From Saccharimonas sp963550135 (GTDB lineage: Bacteria; Patescibacteriota; Saccharimonadia; Saccharimonadales; Saccharimonadaceae): a DNA stretch of 64,000 nt. The notes below the pieces were generated by a model, which saw only the letters and a program-made list of their open reading frames with translations, was not told the origin of the DNA and did not search any database. Every line of letters begins with the position of its first letter. Position 1 is the stretch's first letter. Made by a program: the position numbers and the translations under genes. Positions 16,045-24,853 of the stretch are shown here, piece by piece. The stretch is from contig CAUVBP010000002.1 in the NCBI GenBank assembly GCA_963550135.1, positions 37,323 through 101,322 on the forward strand, in the 5' to 3' direction.

Positions 16045-16500
16045 ATGGATATAAAACCGCAAACAACGCAGCCAATTAGCGACGATCAGGATCTCGCTAA
16101 GGTTTTGGCTGGCGTAAGTAACGGCGCGAGCGCAACGAGCGCACAACCAGCAGCACAATTGCCGCCGCTGCCTGATTTGCCGCCAGCGCCGGAGCCGGAA
16201 CCAGTTGCACAGCCAAAACCGGCTAAAACATCAGCTACAGTTACGCCAGTTGCTGACAACGATCTTGATAATGTCAAGAACGAAGCCATCAAAGAGCTTC
16301 GACCGCTGGTAGATAAGCTCAACATCTCTGCTGAAGAAAAATTTGACACTTATCTGCTATTGATTCGCTCGACGGACGACAAAACCTTGATTGCGCCAGC
16401 GCATGAGGCCGCCAAAAATATTGCTGATGAATCTCGCCGCGCCCAGGCTTTGCTTGATGTCATTAAAGAGATTGATTTCTTATCAAACCCGCAGCCGTAA
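16045..16500 (+). CDS. Small protein with Pro-rich N-terminus, unknown
   Basis: 151 residues. Residues 1-70 are Ala/Pro/Gln-rich and disordered (LPPLPDLPPAPEPEP). Residues 75-148 form a compact helical domain (IKELRPLVDKLNISAEEKFDTY). No signal peptide or membrane helix is seen. GAGGGTG precedes the ATG. The family is not recognised; the codon use matches the neighbours. Possibly a scaffold or adaptor, since Pro-rich arms often bind partners. Confidence 0.75.
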   Translation: MDIKPQTTQPISDDQDLAKVLAGVSNGASATSAQPAAQLPPLPDLPPAPEPEPVAQPKPAKTSATVTPVADNDLDNVKNEAIKELRPLVDKLNISAEEKFDTYLLLIRSTDDKTLIAPAHEAAKNIADESRRAQALLDVIKEIDFLSNPQP

Positions 16501-16524
16501 TAGATTTTCTCTGTTAATCACGCG

Positions 16525-16559
16525 ATAACACCTCCGTAAGCCCTCCTCGGAGGTGTTAT
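16525..16559 (+). promoter_or_regulatory. Hairpin containing the -10 box of the downstream femX gene
   Basis: A perfect 11-bp stem, ATAACACCTCC (16525-16535) with GGAGGTGTTAT (16549-16559), lies after the previous stop. Its right arm overlaps TGTTATACT (-10 at 16557-16562), which ends 6 nt before the ATG at 16569. No T-run follows. Confidence 0.6.
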
Positions 16560-16568
16560 ACTATAGTT

Positions 16569-17600
16569 ATGACTATTCGTTTTGCAACTGATGATGAAAT
16601 CAACCGCTGGGATAATCTAGTGGTTCGTAATAGCGATCGCGGCAATATGCTGCAAGGGTCGGTTTTTTTAAATTTGAAACGGCTGGCTAACTGGCGGCCG
16701 CGTTTTATTATCTGCGGCGAGTTAGCAATTGGCGCTATCGAAAAGCATATTCCCCTATTCGGTAAAGTATGGTATATCCCGAAAGGTCCGGGCGTAGCAA
16801 CCGCTAGCGAGTTAGCTTCGGTAGTGCCAGTGCTGCGCGATTTTGCTCGCCAGCAGGGCGTTTTTACTATCAAAATTGAGCCGGAATTATTGCGTGGTAC
16901 TGACGTTTCAATGATTGAACTGTTGCCTACTCAACCGATTCAGTACAATGCTTCGACTGTGGTGGTTGATTTACATAGCGATCTTGATACAATCCTCAAG
17001 GACTTACCGCAAAAGGGCCGCCACGCTATTCGCCGCGCTGATCGCGACGGTGTTATCATCAAGCGGGTGCCGGTCAATGATGAAACTTGCCAGGCGATGT
17101 ATGATTTGTTCAAAGAAACGGCCGATGGCGCTGGCTTTACGATCCGCTCGCCGCAATACTACCGTGAATTCTACCAGCAATACGCTGATGCCAACCAAGG
17201 TCAGCTATTTTTCGCCTATTATCGAGATCAGCTGGTGGCTGGTGCCTTTGCGGTGATTCTGGGTACTAAAAGTACTTACAAAGATGGCGCTTCGGTTCGC
17301 AAACGTACGGCCTACGGCGCTAGCCACCGCCTGCAATGGGAAGTAATTAAATGGGCTAAAGAGCACGGCTCGCTCGAACACGACCTCTGCGGTACGCCAG
17401 CTTCTGACGAAATGAGTAACCCAAACCATCCGCGCTATGGCCTGGGGCGCTTCAAAACTAGCTTCAATAAGCATATCACTGACTATATTGGCGCTTTCGA
17501 GATTCCAGTTTCGCCTATTAAGTCGCGGCTTTGGAGCAAATATATCGAACGATTAGTGCGCCGATTATACTTCGCCCGGCATCATGAATCATACTATTAG
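16569..17600 (+). CDS. FemX/FemAB-type peptidoglycan bridge aminoacyltransferase
   Basis: 343 residues. Known for the family: Fem transferases use aminoacyl-tRNA to add residues to the stem peptide of lipid II, building interpeptide bridges. Seen: two GNAT-like domains, with YIPKGPGVA (about 75), the KGRHAIRRADRDG segment (about 150) and the second-domain markers LVAGAFAVILGTKSTYKDGAS and GLGRFKTSFN near the end (YGxGxFKxxF pattern). The helical arm of FemA proper is absent, as in FemX. A second family member lies at 20650-21636 and a MurE-like ligase between them, so this is an envelope cluster. Leaderless start inferred from the -10 box. Confidence 0.88.
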   Translation: MTIRFATDDEINRWDNLVVRNSDRGNMLQGSVFLNLKRLANWRPRFIICGELAIGAIEKHIPLFGKVWYIPKGPGVATASELASVVPVLRDFARQQGVFTIKIEPELLRGTDVSMIELLPTQPIQYNASTVVVDLHSDLDTILKDLPQKGRHAIRRADRDGVIIKRVPVNDETCQAMYDLFKETADGAGFTIRSPQYYREFYQQYADANQGQLFFAYYRDQLVAGAFAVILGTKSTYKDGASVRKRTAYGASHRLQWEVIKWAKEHGSLEHDLCGTPASDEMSNPNHPRYGLGRFKTSFNKHITDYIGAFEIPVSPIKSRLWSKYIERLVRRLYFARHHESYY

Positions 17601-17633
17601 GTCGCTTAGAAGCATTCTTAGTCCTAATCGTTG

Positions 17634-18926
17634 CTATTTAGCTTTAATATTCAAAATTGCTTGCCGTACTGTTTCGATTTCGTTCCAAGGGTGAGCTCCG
17701 TCGGCGCGTTCAATAGTTTTTTCGTGTCCTTTACCTAGGAATATAACAGTATCTTTCGAGCTGGACACTCGCGAGACGGCGAAATTAATGGCCGCGGTGC
17801 GGTCTGGCACTAAGAAGAGATTTTCCTCGCGTTTTTTGCCAGCTTTTTCAGCGCCCGAGGCGATTTGCGATAGTATGGTATTGCCATCGATATCGCGATC
17901 GTCTTCCTCGGTTAAGACAATCTCATCGGCGTATTTGCCAGCGATTTCGCCCTGAATGGCGCGTTTAGCTTCGTCGCGGCGGCCAGCCGAGCCGAACAAT
18001 ACCACTAGCTTGCCCTTCGTTGTGTTTCTAACATCATTTAGCAACCGTTCAAACGAGTCTGGCGTGTGCGCAAAATCGACAATCGCCGAGAACGGCTGTT
18101 CAGCGTCGACCACTGTCATGCGGCCTTCTACGCCCGCTAAAGCGGCAATTCCCTGTTCAATTTGGGTTTTGGTTAAGCCAACCTCGCGGCCAACGGCTGC
18201 CGCCGCTAGGCTATTATAAACATTGAACTCGCCTGGGATATTGACATGAATATGGTAAGAATCGCCATCAATTAACGCTGTGTAATCACTGCCGTGGGCG
18301 CTCAAATTGATATCTTGCGCCCGCCAATCGCCAGATTTGAGGCCGTAGCTGACCGATTGCTTGACGGCCTGGCGGAAAGTTGCAGCAGACGGGTCGTCGG
18401 CGTTAATGATACCGACGCGGCTGGCTAGTTTAAATAGTTTGATCTTAGCAGCTAAATAGCGCTCAAAAGTTCTGTGATAGTCGAGGTGTTCGTGCGTAAC
18501 GTTAGTCATGACGGCGATCTCGATTGGTACGCCAAAGGTACGGTGCTGGGCTAGTGCGTGGCTAGTCACTTCCAAAACTATCCATTCGACATTTTGTTTC
18601 TTGAATTCCGCTAATCGTTTTTGTAGCAGCGGCGCTGAAACTGTTGTCATATGAGCAACTTGCGGCGTAATATCATTGCCGACACCGTAAGCGACAGTAG
18701 TCATCAACCCTGCTTTGAGGCCAGCCTCAGTTAGCATTTTGTGGATCATGAAGCAGGTCGAGGTTTTGCCATTGGTGCCAGTCACGCCGATGACGCGCAT
18801 ATTGTGCGCTGGATAACCGGCCTTGGTAGCAGCGGCAGTAGCTGTCAATAGATGATAAGTTGGCTCAATTGATTGGTATAAACTAGCGGGAATGGCCTTT
18901 TTCAAAGTTTTCTTGAGTGAATTCAT
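17634..18926 (-). CDS. murE: MurE-like Mur ligase lacking the N-terminal UDP-binding domain
   Basis: 430 residues from the ATG at 18926 (MNSLKKTLKK). The frame is open further upstream, but the -10 TGCTATAAT ends 6 nt before this ATG, so upstream codons would not be transcribed. Seen: the ATP loop GVTGTNGKTS about 45 residues in, TNVTHEHLDYH, the carbamylated-lysine region YLAAKIKLF, and a C-terminal ligase domain with FGSAGRRDEAKR and GKGHE. Known for the family: it adds the third stem-peptide residue to UDP-MurNAc-dipeptide. Two oddities: only about 45 residues precede the P-loop, against roughly 110 in standard MurE, and the DNPR motif that marks diaminopimelate enzymes is replaced by EEDDRDIDG. 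The substrate amino acid is therefore open. Confidence 0.85.
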   Translation of the reverse strand: MNSLKKTLKKAIPASLYQSIEPTYHLLTATAAATKAGYPAHNMRVIGVTGTNGKTSTCFMIHKMLTEAGLKAGLMTTVAYGVGNDITPQVAHMTTVSAPLLQKRLAEFKKQNVEWIVLEVTSHALAQHRTFGVPIEIAVMTNVTHEHLDYHRTFERYLAAKIKLFKLASRVGIINADDPSAATFRQAVKQSVSYGLKSGDWRAQDINLSAHGSDYTALIDGDSYHIHVNIPGEFNVYNSLAAAAVGREVGLTKTQIEQGIAALAGVEGRMTVVDAEQPFSAIVDFAHTPDSFERLLNDVRNTTKGKLVVLFGSAGRRDEAKRAIQGEIAGKYADEIVLTEEDDRDIDGNTILSQIASGAEKAGKKREENLFLVPDRTAAINFAVSRVSSSKDTVIFLGKGHEKTIERADGAHPWNEIETVRQAILNIKAK

Positions 18927-18932
18927 ACCGAT

Positions 18933-18965
18933 ATTATAGCATCGACCTCTTGGCGGTGGTACAAT
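18933..18965. promoter_or_regulatory. Divergent extended -10 promoters of the murE-like gene and tsaD
   Basis: Minus: TGCTATAAT with -10 at 18938-18933, 6 nt before the ATG at 18926. Plus: TGGTACAAT with -10 at 18960-18965, 7 nt before the ATG at 18973. Only 46 bp separate the two genes; both mRNAs would be leaderless. Confidence 0.7.
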
Positions 18966-18972
18966 TAAGTAG

Positions 18973-20070
18973 ATGAAGGTTTTGGGAATTGAATCAAGCT
19001 GCGATGAAACCGCGGCAGCTATAGTTGAGGACGGTTTTCGGATGTTGTCAAATGTGGTGCAATCGCAGATTGACATCCACGCGCATTTTGGCGGCGTGGT
19101 GCCCGAAATCGCGGCGCGCAGCCATATCGAGGCTATCGGCCCAGTCGTCGACGAAGCTCTCGCTCAAGCGAACTGCACTTGGGACGACATTGATGCTATC
19201 GCCGTGACCTACGCGCCAGGTTTAATTGGTTCGCTGCTGGTTGGTTCGCTGGCGGCGCGAACGCTAGCGATTTTGCATAGTAAACCGCTCTACCCGGTGC
19301 ATCACGTCGAGGGACATGTCTACGCCAATTTTATTACCGAGCAAGCGCCCGGGCCTATTCAGCTTGCCTTGCCAAAATCTCAGCCGCGCTTTCCTCTTTT
19401 GGCCTTGATTGTCTCGGGCGGACACACGCAGCTGGTGCTCTTTAGCGGCCACGGCGACTATCAGCTGCTGGGACAAACTCAAGATGACGCTGTCGGCGAA
19501 GCTTTTGACAAGGTGGCCAAAATTCTCGGCTTGCCCTACCCTGGCGGCCCGTCGATTGCGCGCGCGGCCGAGTCGGGTGATCCTGATACGTATCATTTGC
19601 CCAAAGCCAAGCTCGATAACCCGTACAATTTTTCTTTCTCAGGCCTCAAGACAGCCGTTCTAAGGGCTGTGCAGCGCGAAGTGGGCAAAGACTTCACTTT
19701 TCCGTCGCACGAGCTCCCAGGGCTTGTCACGAGCTCGCAGCAGCACGATTTTGCAGCTAGCTTCCAGAAAGTAGCCGTCGAAACGCTAGTTGAGCGTACC
19801 TTGCGCGCTTTTCAGGACTTTCGACCGCAATCGGTGGTAATTGCTGGCGGCGTGGCTGCCAACCAAGAATTGCGCCGCCAATTGCGCCAAAAATTGCCGA
19901 TTAACATTGAGTACGCGCCGATTCAGCTGTGTACCGATAATGCAGCAATGATTGCGGCGCTAGGCTATCAGCAGGCTCGACTGAGTACTCCAGCCGATCC
20001 GTATACTCTCGAGGTGGTTCCTAGCCTGTCAATGGCCAAAACCGCCTGGAACAAGACCGGAGCGTTGTAA
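18973..20070 (+). CDS. tsaD: tRNA N6-threonylcarbamoyladenosine synthase subunit TsaD
   Basis: 365 residues. Known: the Kae1/TsaD ASKHA-fold enzyme transfers the threonylcarbamoyl group to A37 of ANN-decoding tRNAs. Seen: the N-terminal VLGIESSCDETAAAIVEDG, the metal-binding histidines in HHVEGHVYAN (about 111-120), VSGGHTQLV, GEAFDKVAKILGLPYPGGP, and the late CTDNAAMIAA. It is longer than the usual 330-350, with small inserts near EQAPGPIQLALPKSQP and FPSHELPGLVTSSQQ. The stop codon abuts the start of tsaC, so the two enzymes of the t6A pathway form an operon. No tsaB or tsaE is present in the window. Confidence 0.96.
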   Translation: MKVLGIESSCDETAAAIVEDGFRMLSNVVQSQIDIHAHFGGVVPEIAARSHIEAIGPVVDEALAQANCTWDDIDAIAVTYAPGLIGSLLVGSLAARTLAILHSKPLYPVHHVEGHVYANFITEQAPGPIQLALPKSQPRFPLLALIVSGGHTQLVLFSGHGDYQLLGQTQDDAVGEAFDKVAKILGLPYPGGPSIARAAESGDPDTYHLPKAKLDNPYNFSFSGLKTAVLRAVQREVGKDFTFPSHELPGLVTSSQQHDFAASFQKVAVETLVERTLRAFQDFRPQSVVIAGGVAANQELRRQLRQKLPINIEYAPIQLCTDNAAMIAALGYQQARLSTPADPYTLEVVPSLSMAKTAWNKTGAL

Positions 20071-20664
20071 ATGCCACAACTATTTACCTCTGTTGATAAT
20101 GATAGATTGATCGATATTTTGAATGGCGGCGGTATTGGCGTATTGCCTACCGACACAGTTTATGGTCTTGTAGCACGGGCCGCTGATCCAGTAGCGATCC
20201 AAAAAATGTACGACACCAAGAAGCGCGCTAGCCAACCAGGAACGCTAATCGCTAGTTCAATTAATGATCTGGCGAAATTAGGGCTAGATTCTAATCAGTT
20301 ATCATTAGCAGCTAAGTTTTGGCCCGGCCAAATCAGCGTGGTTGTTAATGCCGATAATGTCGCTGCTTATCTCAAACAAACGCGGGATAACTTAGCCGTG
20401 CGTATTCCCGATAACCCTTCGCTGTCGCGGCTTTTAGCGCAAACTGGCCCGCTGATGACTACTAGCGCTAATGTGCCAGGCCGGCCAATTTCATCGACAA
20501 TCGCTGAAGCTAAAGTCTATTTTGGCGACAAGGTCGATTTTTATGTCGATGGCGGCACTGTAACTAATAATCAGCCGTCAACTATTATCGGCCTAGATGA
20601 GCATGCAAATATCGTTATATTTCGTCGTGGAGCTGTTGATATTGATCGGTTATTTACCAAGTAA
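20071..20664 (+). CDS. tsaC: L-threonylcarbamoyladenylate synthase, YrdC/Sua5 domain
   Basis: 197 residues. Known: makes threonylcarbamoyl-AMP from threonine, bicarbonate and ATP, the substrate of TsaD. Seen: GIGVLPTDTVYGLVARAADP (about 25-44), KRASQPGTLIASS, WPGQISVVV, LAVRIPDNP and MTTSANVPGRP, all YrdC signatures. The C-terminal Sua5 domain is absent. It starts directly after the tsaD stop with no gap, so it is translationally coupled. The 3' end overlaps the convergent FemX gene by 15 bp. Confidence 0.95.
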   Translation: MPQLFTSVDNDRLIDILNGGGIGVLPTDTVYGLVARAADPVAIQKMYDTKKRASQPGTLIASSINDLAKLGLDSNQLSLAAKFWPGQISVVVNADNVAAYLKQTRDNLAVRIPDNPSLSRLLAQTGPLMTTSANVPGRPISSTIAEAKVYFGDKVDFYVDGGTVTNNQPSTIIGLDEHANIVIFRRGAVDIDRLFTK

Positions 20665-21636
20665 TTTTTTGGTGCTGCGGACGGCTCTTTTAGCTAGCGG
20701 TAATCCATGCCGCCAAACTGGGTAGAATTGACTCATCGGATAATCGTAAGTACCAGCTAATTTATTCTCATGGCTAGCAAAACCGCGCTTGAAGTTGCTA
20801 ACACCGTCGTTGAGCAGGCCGTTCATGTCGTAGCGCTTAATTCCCTGCCGCTTACATTCGGCGATAGCGTGCCATTTTAGCGCGTAGTTAGCGCGCAAGG
20901 CTTGTCCGCGATCGTTCATACCGCCGTATAGCTCGAATGAAGTTTCGCGGCTAGTCGCCAGCCAAAGAAATGATATCGGGCGATTGTCTTCGTAAGCAGC
21001 AAAAATCTGCGAGTTCTCCCCTAGTTTGTCATGAATATCGTAATAGTACTGGTCGTCGTGCAGAGCGAATTTAGCGCGTTTAGCAGTTTGGCGGTAAATT
21101 TCGAGGCAAGCGGCGATGTCTTGGTGCGTTTTTACCGGTTTGATATCAAGTCCAGCCCGGCCGGATTTACGGATATACTGGCGGGTTTTTTTGGTCATCG
21201 CGGCCAATAGTTCGTCGGTTGTATGAGTTAAATCCAAAATCAAAGTACGCGATAGCAGAATATTGTTTGGCGATTGGCGCCAACCTTTGGCGCGTAGCGG
21301 ATGTTCAGTATCTGGCTCAATAGTTAGCACAGCGCATGGCAGCTTATGCTTAACGTAATTAACAATTGCCGTCAAAACATCGTCTTCCCTACCTTGTTTG
21401 TAAACTGGCCCGCGCGGAATGTAGCATAATTGATTAAGCGGTTTAGGCAGGTTTCTCAGTAATATTTGCGCAGCGCCAATTGTTTCGTTGCCGTCAACTA
21501 TAGTAATTCGCTGAACATGCCAATTGTGAGCCGCTTTTACCTCGCCCCACCCCCAGAGCTGCAGCGGGTGCCCGCCAAACTTAGCAACAGTCTTGTCCCA
21601 GGCAGCTTTTTCGTCGCATAGTATTGTATCAATCAT
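20650..21636 (-). CDS. FemX/FemAB-type aminoacyltransferase, second copy
   Basis: 328 residues from the ATG at 21636 (MIDTILCDEK), chosen because TATACT ends 6 nt upstream (21643-21648). The longer open frame upstream would lie before the transcription start. Seen: LQLWGWGEVK near the N-terminus (the Q/W-W-G motif of Fem proteins), CYIPRGPVY, TRQYIRKSGRAGL, the second GNAT domain with ISFLWLATSRETSFELYGGMN, and the end motif VSNFKRGFASHE. Known for the family: tRNA-dependent addition of bridge amino acids to lipid II or to existing bridges. It is clearly distinct from the copy at 16569, so the two may add successive residues. Its 3' end overlaps tsaC by 15 bp. Confidence 0.88.
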   Translation of the reverse strand: MIDTILCDEKAAWDKTVAKFGGHPLQLWGWGEVKAAHNWHVQRITIVDGNETIGAAQILLRNLPKPLNQLCYIPRGPVYKQGREDDVLTAIVNYVKHKLPCAVLTIEPDTEHPLRAKGWRQSPNNILLSRTLILDLTHTTDELLAAMTKKTRQYIRKSGRAGLDIKPVKTHQDIAACLEIYRQTAKRAKFALHDDQYYYDIHDKLGENSQIFAAYEDNRPISFLWLATSRETSFELYGGMNDRGQALRANYALKWHAIAECKRQGIKRYDMNGLLNDGVSNFKRGFASHENKLAGTYDYPMSQFYPVWRHGLPLAKRAVRSTKKLLGK

Positions 21637-21660
21637 ATGTTTAGTATACATCGTCTGTGC

Positions 21661-21782
21661 TATAATAGGATAGAACACAAACACGTGGAATAAAAAACAG
21701 CAAGAGGTGAGGAATAGCAAACTGTGGAATTGCTATGCTTGGTTATTTTGCTAATTTTCACGTGAAATGAATCGAGAATGAA
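21661..21782 (+). promoter_or_regulatory. valS promoter and structured leader
   Basis: An extended -10 TGCTATAAT (21661-21666) gives a leader of about 110 nt before valS, unlike the leaderless neighbours. It contains a hairpin ATAGCAA/TTGCTAT (about 21714-21735) and a perfect palindrome TTTCACGTGAAA (21756-21767). A short frame at 21735-21768 could encode MLGYFANFHVK. No T-box core motif and no terminator are seen. Regulation is possible but unproven. Confidence 0.45.
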
Positions 21783-24338
21783 ATGAGCTTAGCTAAAACT
21801 TATACTCCGAACGAATATGAACCGTCAATTTACGCCTTGTGGGAGGAGTCTGGCGTATTTAAACCGAAAGGGCAGGGCCAGCCGTACGCGATTGTGATGC
21901 CGCCGCCAAATGCTAACGGCAATTTGCATGTCGGGCACGCTTTAGGGTCGGCAATTCAAGATATTTTAGTACGTTATCACCGTATGCAAGGCTATGATGC
22001 TGTGTATATACCGGGGGCTGACCATGCCGGCTTTGAAACTTGGGTAGTTTACGAGCGCGAGCTAGAAAAGCACGGCCAGACGCGCTTTGACTTCAATCGC
22101 GAAGAATTATACGCGCAGGTATGGGATTTCGTAGCTAAACGCCGCGGCGATATGGAATTACAACTGCGGGCGATTGGCGTGGGCGCTGATTGGGACGATT
22201 TGGTATTCACGCTCGACGATAAAGTTATCAAAACTGTCTACGATACTTTCGAGAAGATGTGGCAGGACGGCTATATTTACAGGGGCGAACGCATTGTCAA
22301 TTACTGTACGCAGCATCAGACGAGTTTTTCGGACTATGAGGTTGTTCACAAAAACGAAAAAGGGAAGTTGTGGGAAATCGCTTATCCGCTAATCGATAAA
22401 GTCGGCGAAATCGTTATCGCTACGACGCGTCCCGAGACGATGTTTGGCGACGTAGCCGTAGCGGTCAATCCAAACGACGAGCGCTACAAAGACCTTGTCG
22501 GCTGCAAAGCGCTGCTGCCGATTGTCAAGCGCGAAATTCCCATTATCGCTGACGATTATGTCGATCCAGCTTATGGCACTGGTATGGTGAAAATTACACC
22601 AGCACACGACCCGAATGACTTTGAGGTAGGCAAGCGCCACAATTTAGAATTAGTTCAAGTAATTGATTTTGACGGCAAAATGATCAATGTGCCGGGTCAA
22701 TTTGTCGGCATGACGGCGCTAGAAGCTCGTAAACGTGTCCTAGCGGCGCTCGAAATAGACGAATTGCTGCGCGGCGAAAAAGATATCGAGCACCAGGTTG
22801 GACATTGTTACAAATGCGGTTCGGTCATCGAGCCGCTCGTCAAAGAGCAATGGTTCGTCAAAATGCGCCAATTGGCTGATAACGCTATCGCGGCAATTGA
22901 GCGCCAAGAAGTGACGTTTACCCCTGAAAATAAAGGCGATGTTGTCATTAAATATCTCAAAGATATCAAAGACTGGAATATCAGCCGCCAAATACCGTGG
23001 GGCATTCCGATTCCAATGTTTCAGTCCAAGACGGATTTGAACGATTGGCGTTTCAGCACGGATGTCGATAAAAAAGAAATCGTTGTAGATGGCACAACGT
23101 ATCGCCGCGAGGAGGATACGCTTGACACTTGGTTCAGTAGCGGCCAGTGGCCGTATATCACCACCGATTATTTGGATGCTGGCAAGCTAGCCAAGTATTA
23201 CCCGAATACCGTCATGGAAACAGCGGGCGACATTTTGTTTGCGTGGGTAGCACGGATGATTATGCTGGGCCTGTATCGGACTGGCCAGGTACCGTTCAAG
23301 CATGTGTACTTGCATGGCTTAGTGCTTGATGAAAAGGGTATCAAGATGAGCAAAAGCAAGGGCAATGTCATCAATCCGATGGAGACAGTGGCGAAATATG
23401 GCTCGGATGCACTGCGTATGGGTATCATTGCTAGTCGCAGTGCTGCTCAGCCGCAAGCGTTTAATACTGGCAAGGTAGTAGCAGCCCGTAATTTCTGCAA
23501 CAAGCTGTGGAATATTGCTCGCTATACTGAAAATTTGGTTGGCGACCGCACGCCAGCAGCTAGTCCGCAACTACAATCGCTAGCCGATCATTGGATTGCT
23601 CGCCAACTAGACGAGGCAGCACAGTCGCTAGATCGGCAGATTGCGACCTATCATTTTGCCGAGGCCGGCGAGACGATTTATCACACCGTTTGGGATGACG
23701 TAGCCGATTGGTATATCGAGGCTAGCAAAGTTGAGCAAAATATCGATATGAACGCGTATGTTTTAGACACAATTTTGCGGTTAACGCACCCATTCGCGCC
23801 ATTCTTGACCGAAACAATTTGGCAGGCTTTGCCGTGGCACGATACAATCTTGGCTAGCGAAACTATGCCAGACAGCCTGGAGTACGACGATATCGCTGCT
23901 GCTGCATTCGGCCGCTTGAAAGATTTAGTATCAGAAGCACGCTACGTAGTTAGCGAACTGCCGGGCAATAAACGTTATGGTCTATTGTACATGGACGATT
24001 CACTGGTGGCTGATAATATCGAACTTGTCAAGAAGCTAGCGCGTGCTACCTCGGTAGAATATGTTGACCAGGCTAGGGGACTACGCTTGGCGGCTAGCGG
24101 GCGAGACGTTTGGCTAGACATTGACGACGAAACGCTTTACGAGCATCAAGCTAATCTCGAGAAACGTTTAGCCGAAGAACGCCAGCATATCCGGACACTC
24201 GAGACGCGCTTGGCAAACGATAACTATGTAGCCAAAGCTCCGTCGGCTCTGGTCGAGGAGTCGCGCAAGACACTCCGTGAAAAACAAGAACTAATTACCC
24301 GGCTACAGAACGAGCTGCAAGTTGTGTCGAATAAGTAA
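21783..24338 (+). CDS. valS: Valyl-tRNA synthetase
   Basis: 851 residues, a normal length for class Ia ValRS. Charges tRNA-Val. Seen: the HIGH-type motif in PPPNANGNLHVGHALG (about 39-54), the Thr-rich editing-domain entry TTRPETMFGDVAVAVN, the catalytic-domain segments NWCxQ-like NISRQIPWGIPIP and DTWFSSGQWP, and KMSKSKGN (about 522). The C-terminal arm ends in a coiled coil (EKRLAEERQHIRTLETRL) that in the family grips the tRNA. It starts after a leader with hairpins. The stop lies 3 bp from the convergent next gene. Confidence 0.97.
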   Translation: MSLAKTYTPNEYEPSIYALWEESGVFKPKGQGQPYAIVMPPPNANGNLHVGHALGSAIQDILVRYHRMQGYDAVYIPGADHAGFETWVVYERELEKHGQTRFDFNREELYAQVWDFVAKRRGDMELQLRAIGVGADWDDLVFTLDDKVIKTVYDTFEKMWQDGYIYRGERIVNYCTQHQTSFSDYEVVHKNEKGKLWEIAYPLIDKVGEIVIATTRPETMFGDVAVAVNPNDERYKDLVGCKALLPIVKREIPIIADDYVDPAYGTGMVKITPAHDPNDFEVGKRHNLELVQVIDFDGKMINVPGQFVGMTALEARKRVLAALEIDELLRGEKDIEHQVGHCYKCGSVIEPLVKEQWFVKMRQLADNAIAAIERQEVTFTPENKGDVVIKYLKDIKDWNISRQIPWGIPIPMFQSKTDLNDWRFSTDVDKKEIVVDGTTYRREEDTLDTWFSSGQWPYITTDYLDAGKLAKYYPNTVMETAGDILFAWVARMIMLGLYRTGQVPFKHVYLHGLVLDEKGIKMSKSKGNVINPMETVAKYGSDALRMGIIASRSAAQPQAFNTGKVVAARNFCNKLWNIARYTENLVGDRTPAASPQLQSLADHWIARQLDEAAQSLDRQIATYHFAEAGETIYHTVWDDVADWYIEASKVEQNIDMNAYVLDTILRLTHPFAPFLTETIWQALPWHDTILASETMPDSLEYDDIAAAAFGRLKDLVSEARYVVSELPGNKRYGLLYMDDSLVADNIELVKKLARATSVEYVDQARGLRLAASGRDVWLDIDDETLYEHQANLEKRLAEERQHIRTLETRLANDNYVAKAPSALVEESRKTLREKQELITRLQNELQVVSNK

Positions 24339-24341
24339 AAG

Positions 24342-24701
24342 CTAGTCGATAACTGGCAAATTTGCGTTATCAAAAGCGTGCCGGCCGCCTTCTTCTAATA
24401 AGGCTAAAATGTTTTTGTGGTGATGGCGGCGATCTGGCGAAATACTAGGCGATTGGTAGCGAAAACTGTTGCTTAGCATGCCTTCTGATAGATTATGCTC
24501 GGAATGGGTGTGCTGCATTCGCGACTCGTTGATGGTTCGCAAATCTTGCGAGCTAAGCTTTTGTATGGAATGACTGTGCGTCAAACTGATATCGATAGCG
24601 TGTTCAAAATGCCCGTCGTGGACAGCAACGCCGCTAGCTATTAGCAGACTGAGCGCGGCGAATAAAGCGTTAATGATGCTGGTAAAATATGTCATAATCA
24701 T
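24342..24701 (-). CDS. Small His-rich protein with N-terminal membrane segment
   Basis: 119 residues (117 if the ATG at 24695 is used). One hydrophobic helix (about 5-27) is followed by a hydrophilic domain rich in His and Ser (THSHSIQ, MQHTHSEHN, RRHHHKN), which could bind a metal ion; that is inference. A near-consensus promoter lies upstream (24728-24756), which supports a real gene. No Shine-Dalgarno site is clear. The family is not recognised. Confidence 0.6.
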   Translation of the reverse strand: MIMTYFTSIINALFAALSLLIASGVAVHDGHFEHAIDISLTHSHSIQKLSSQDLRTINESRMQHTHSEHNLSEGMLSNSFRYQSPSISPDRRHHHKNILALLEEGGRHAFDNANLPVID

Positions 24702-24727
24702 GTTTGTTTTAAGGTATTGTGCTTACA

Positions 24728-24756
24728 AATATAGCACAAGTATGATAAAAAGTCAA
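24728..24756 (-). promoter_or_regulatory. Promoter of the small His-rich gene
   Basis: On minus: TTGACT (24756-24751), 17-nt spacer TTTTATCATACTTGTGC, TATATT (24733-24728). The spacer resembles the promoters at 41150 and 63054. Confidence 0.7.
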
Positions 24757-24853
24757 TAGTATGTCATAAAATAAGATTATAAGTTAGTCTGAGGCAGTGT
24801 TCGGACGGTTCATAAACAGATTACCGCTAGGTTTTAGCGCGCAGGTTGGCTAT

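Noticed and set aside
21661..21782. T-box riboswitch before valS
   Set aside because: No AGGGUGGNACCGCG-like core and no terminator/antiterminator pair were found.
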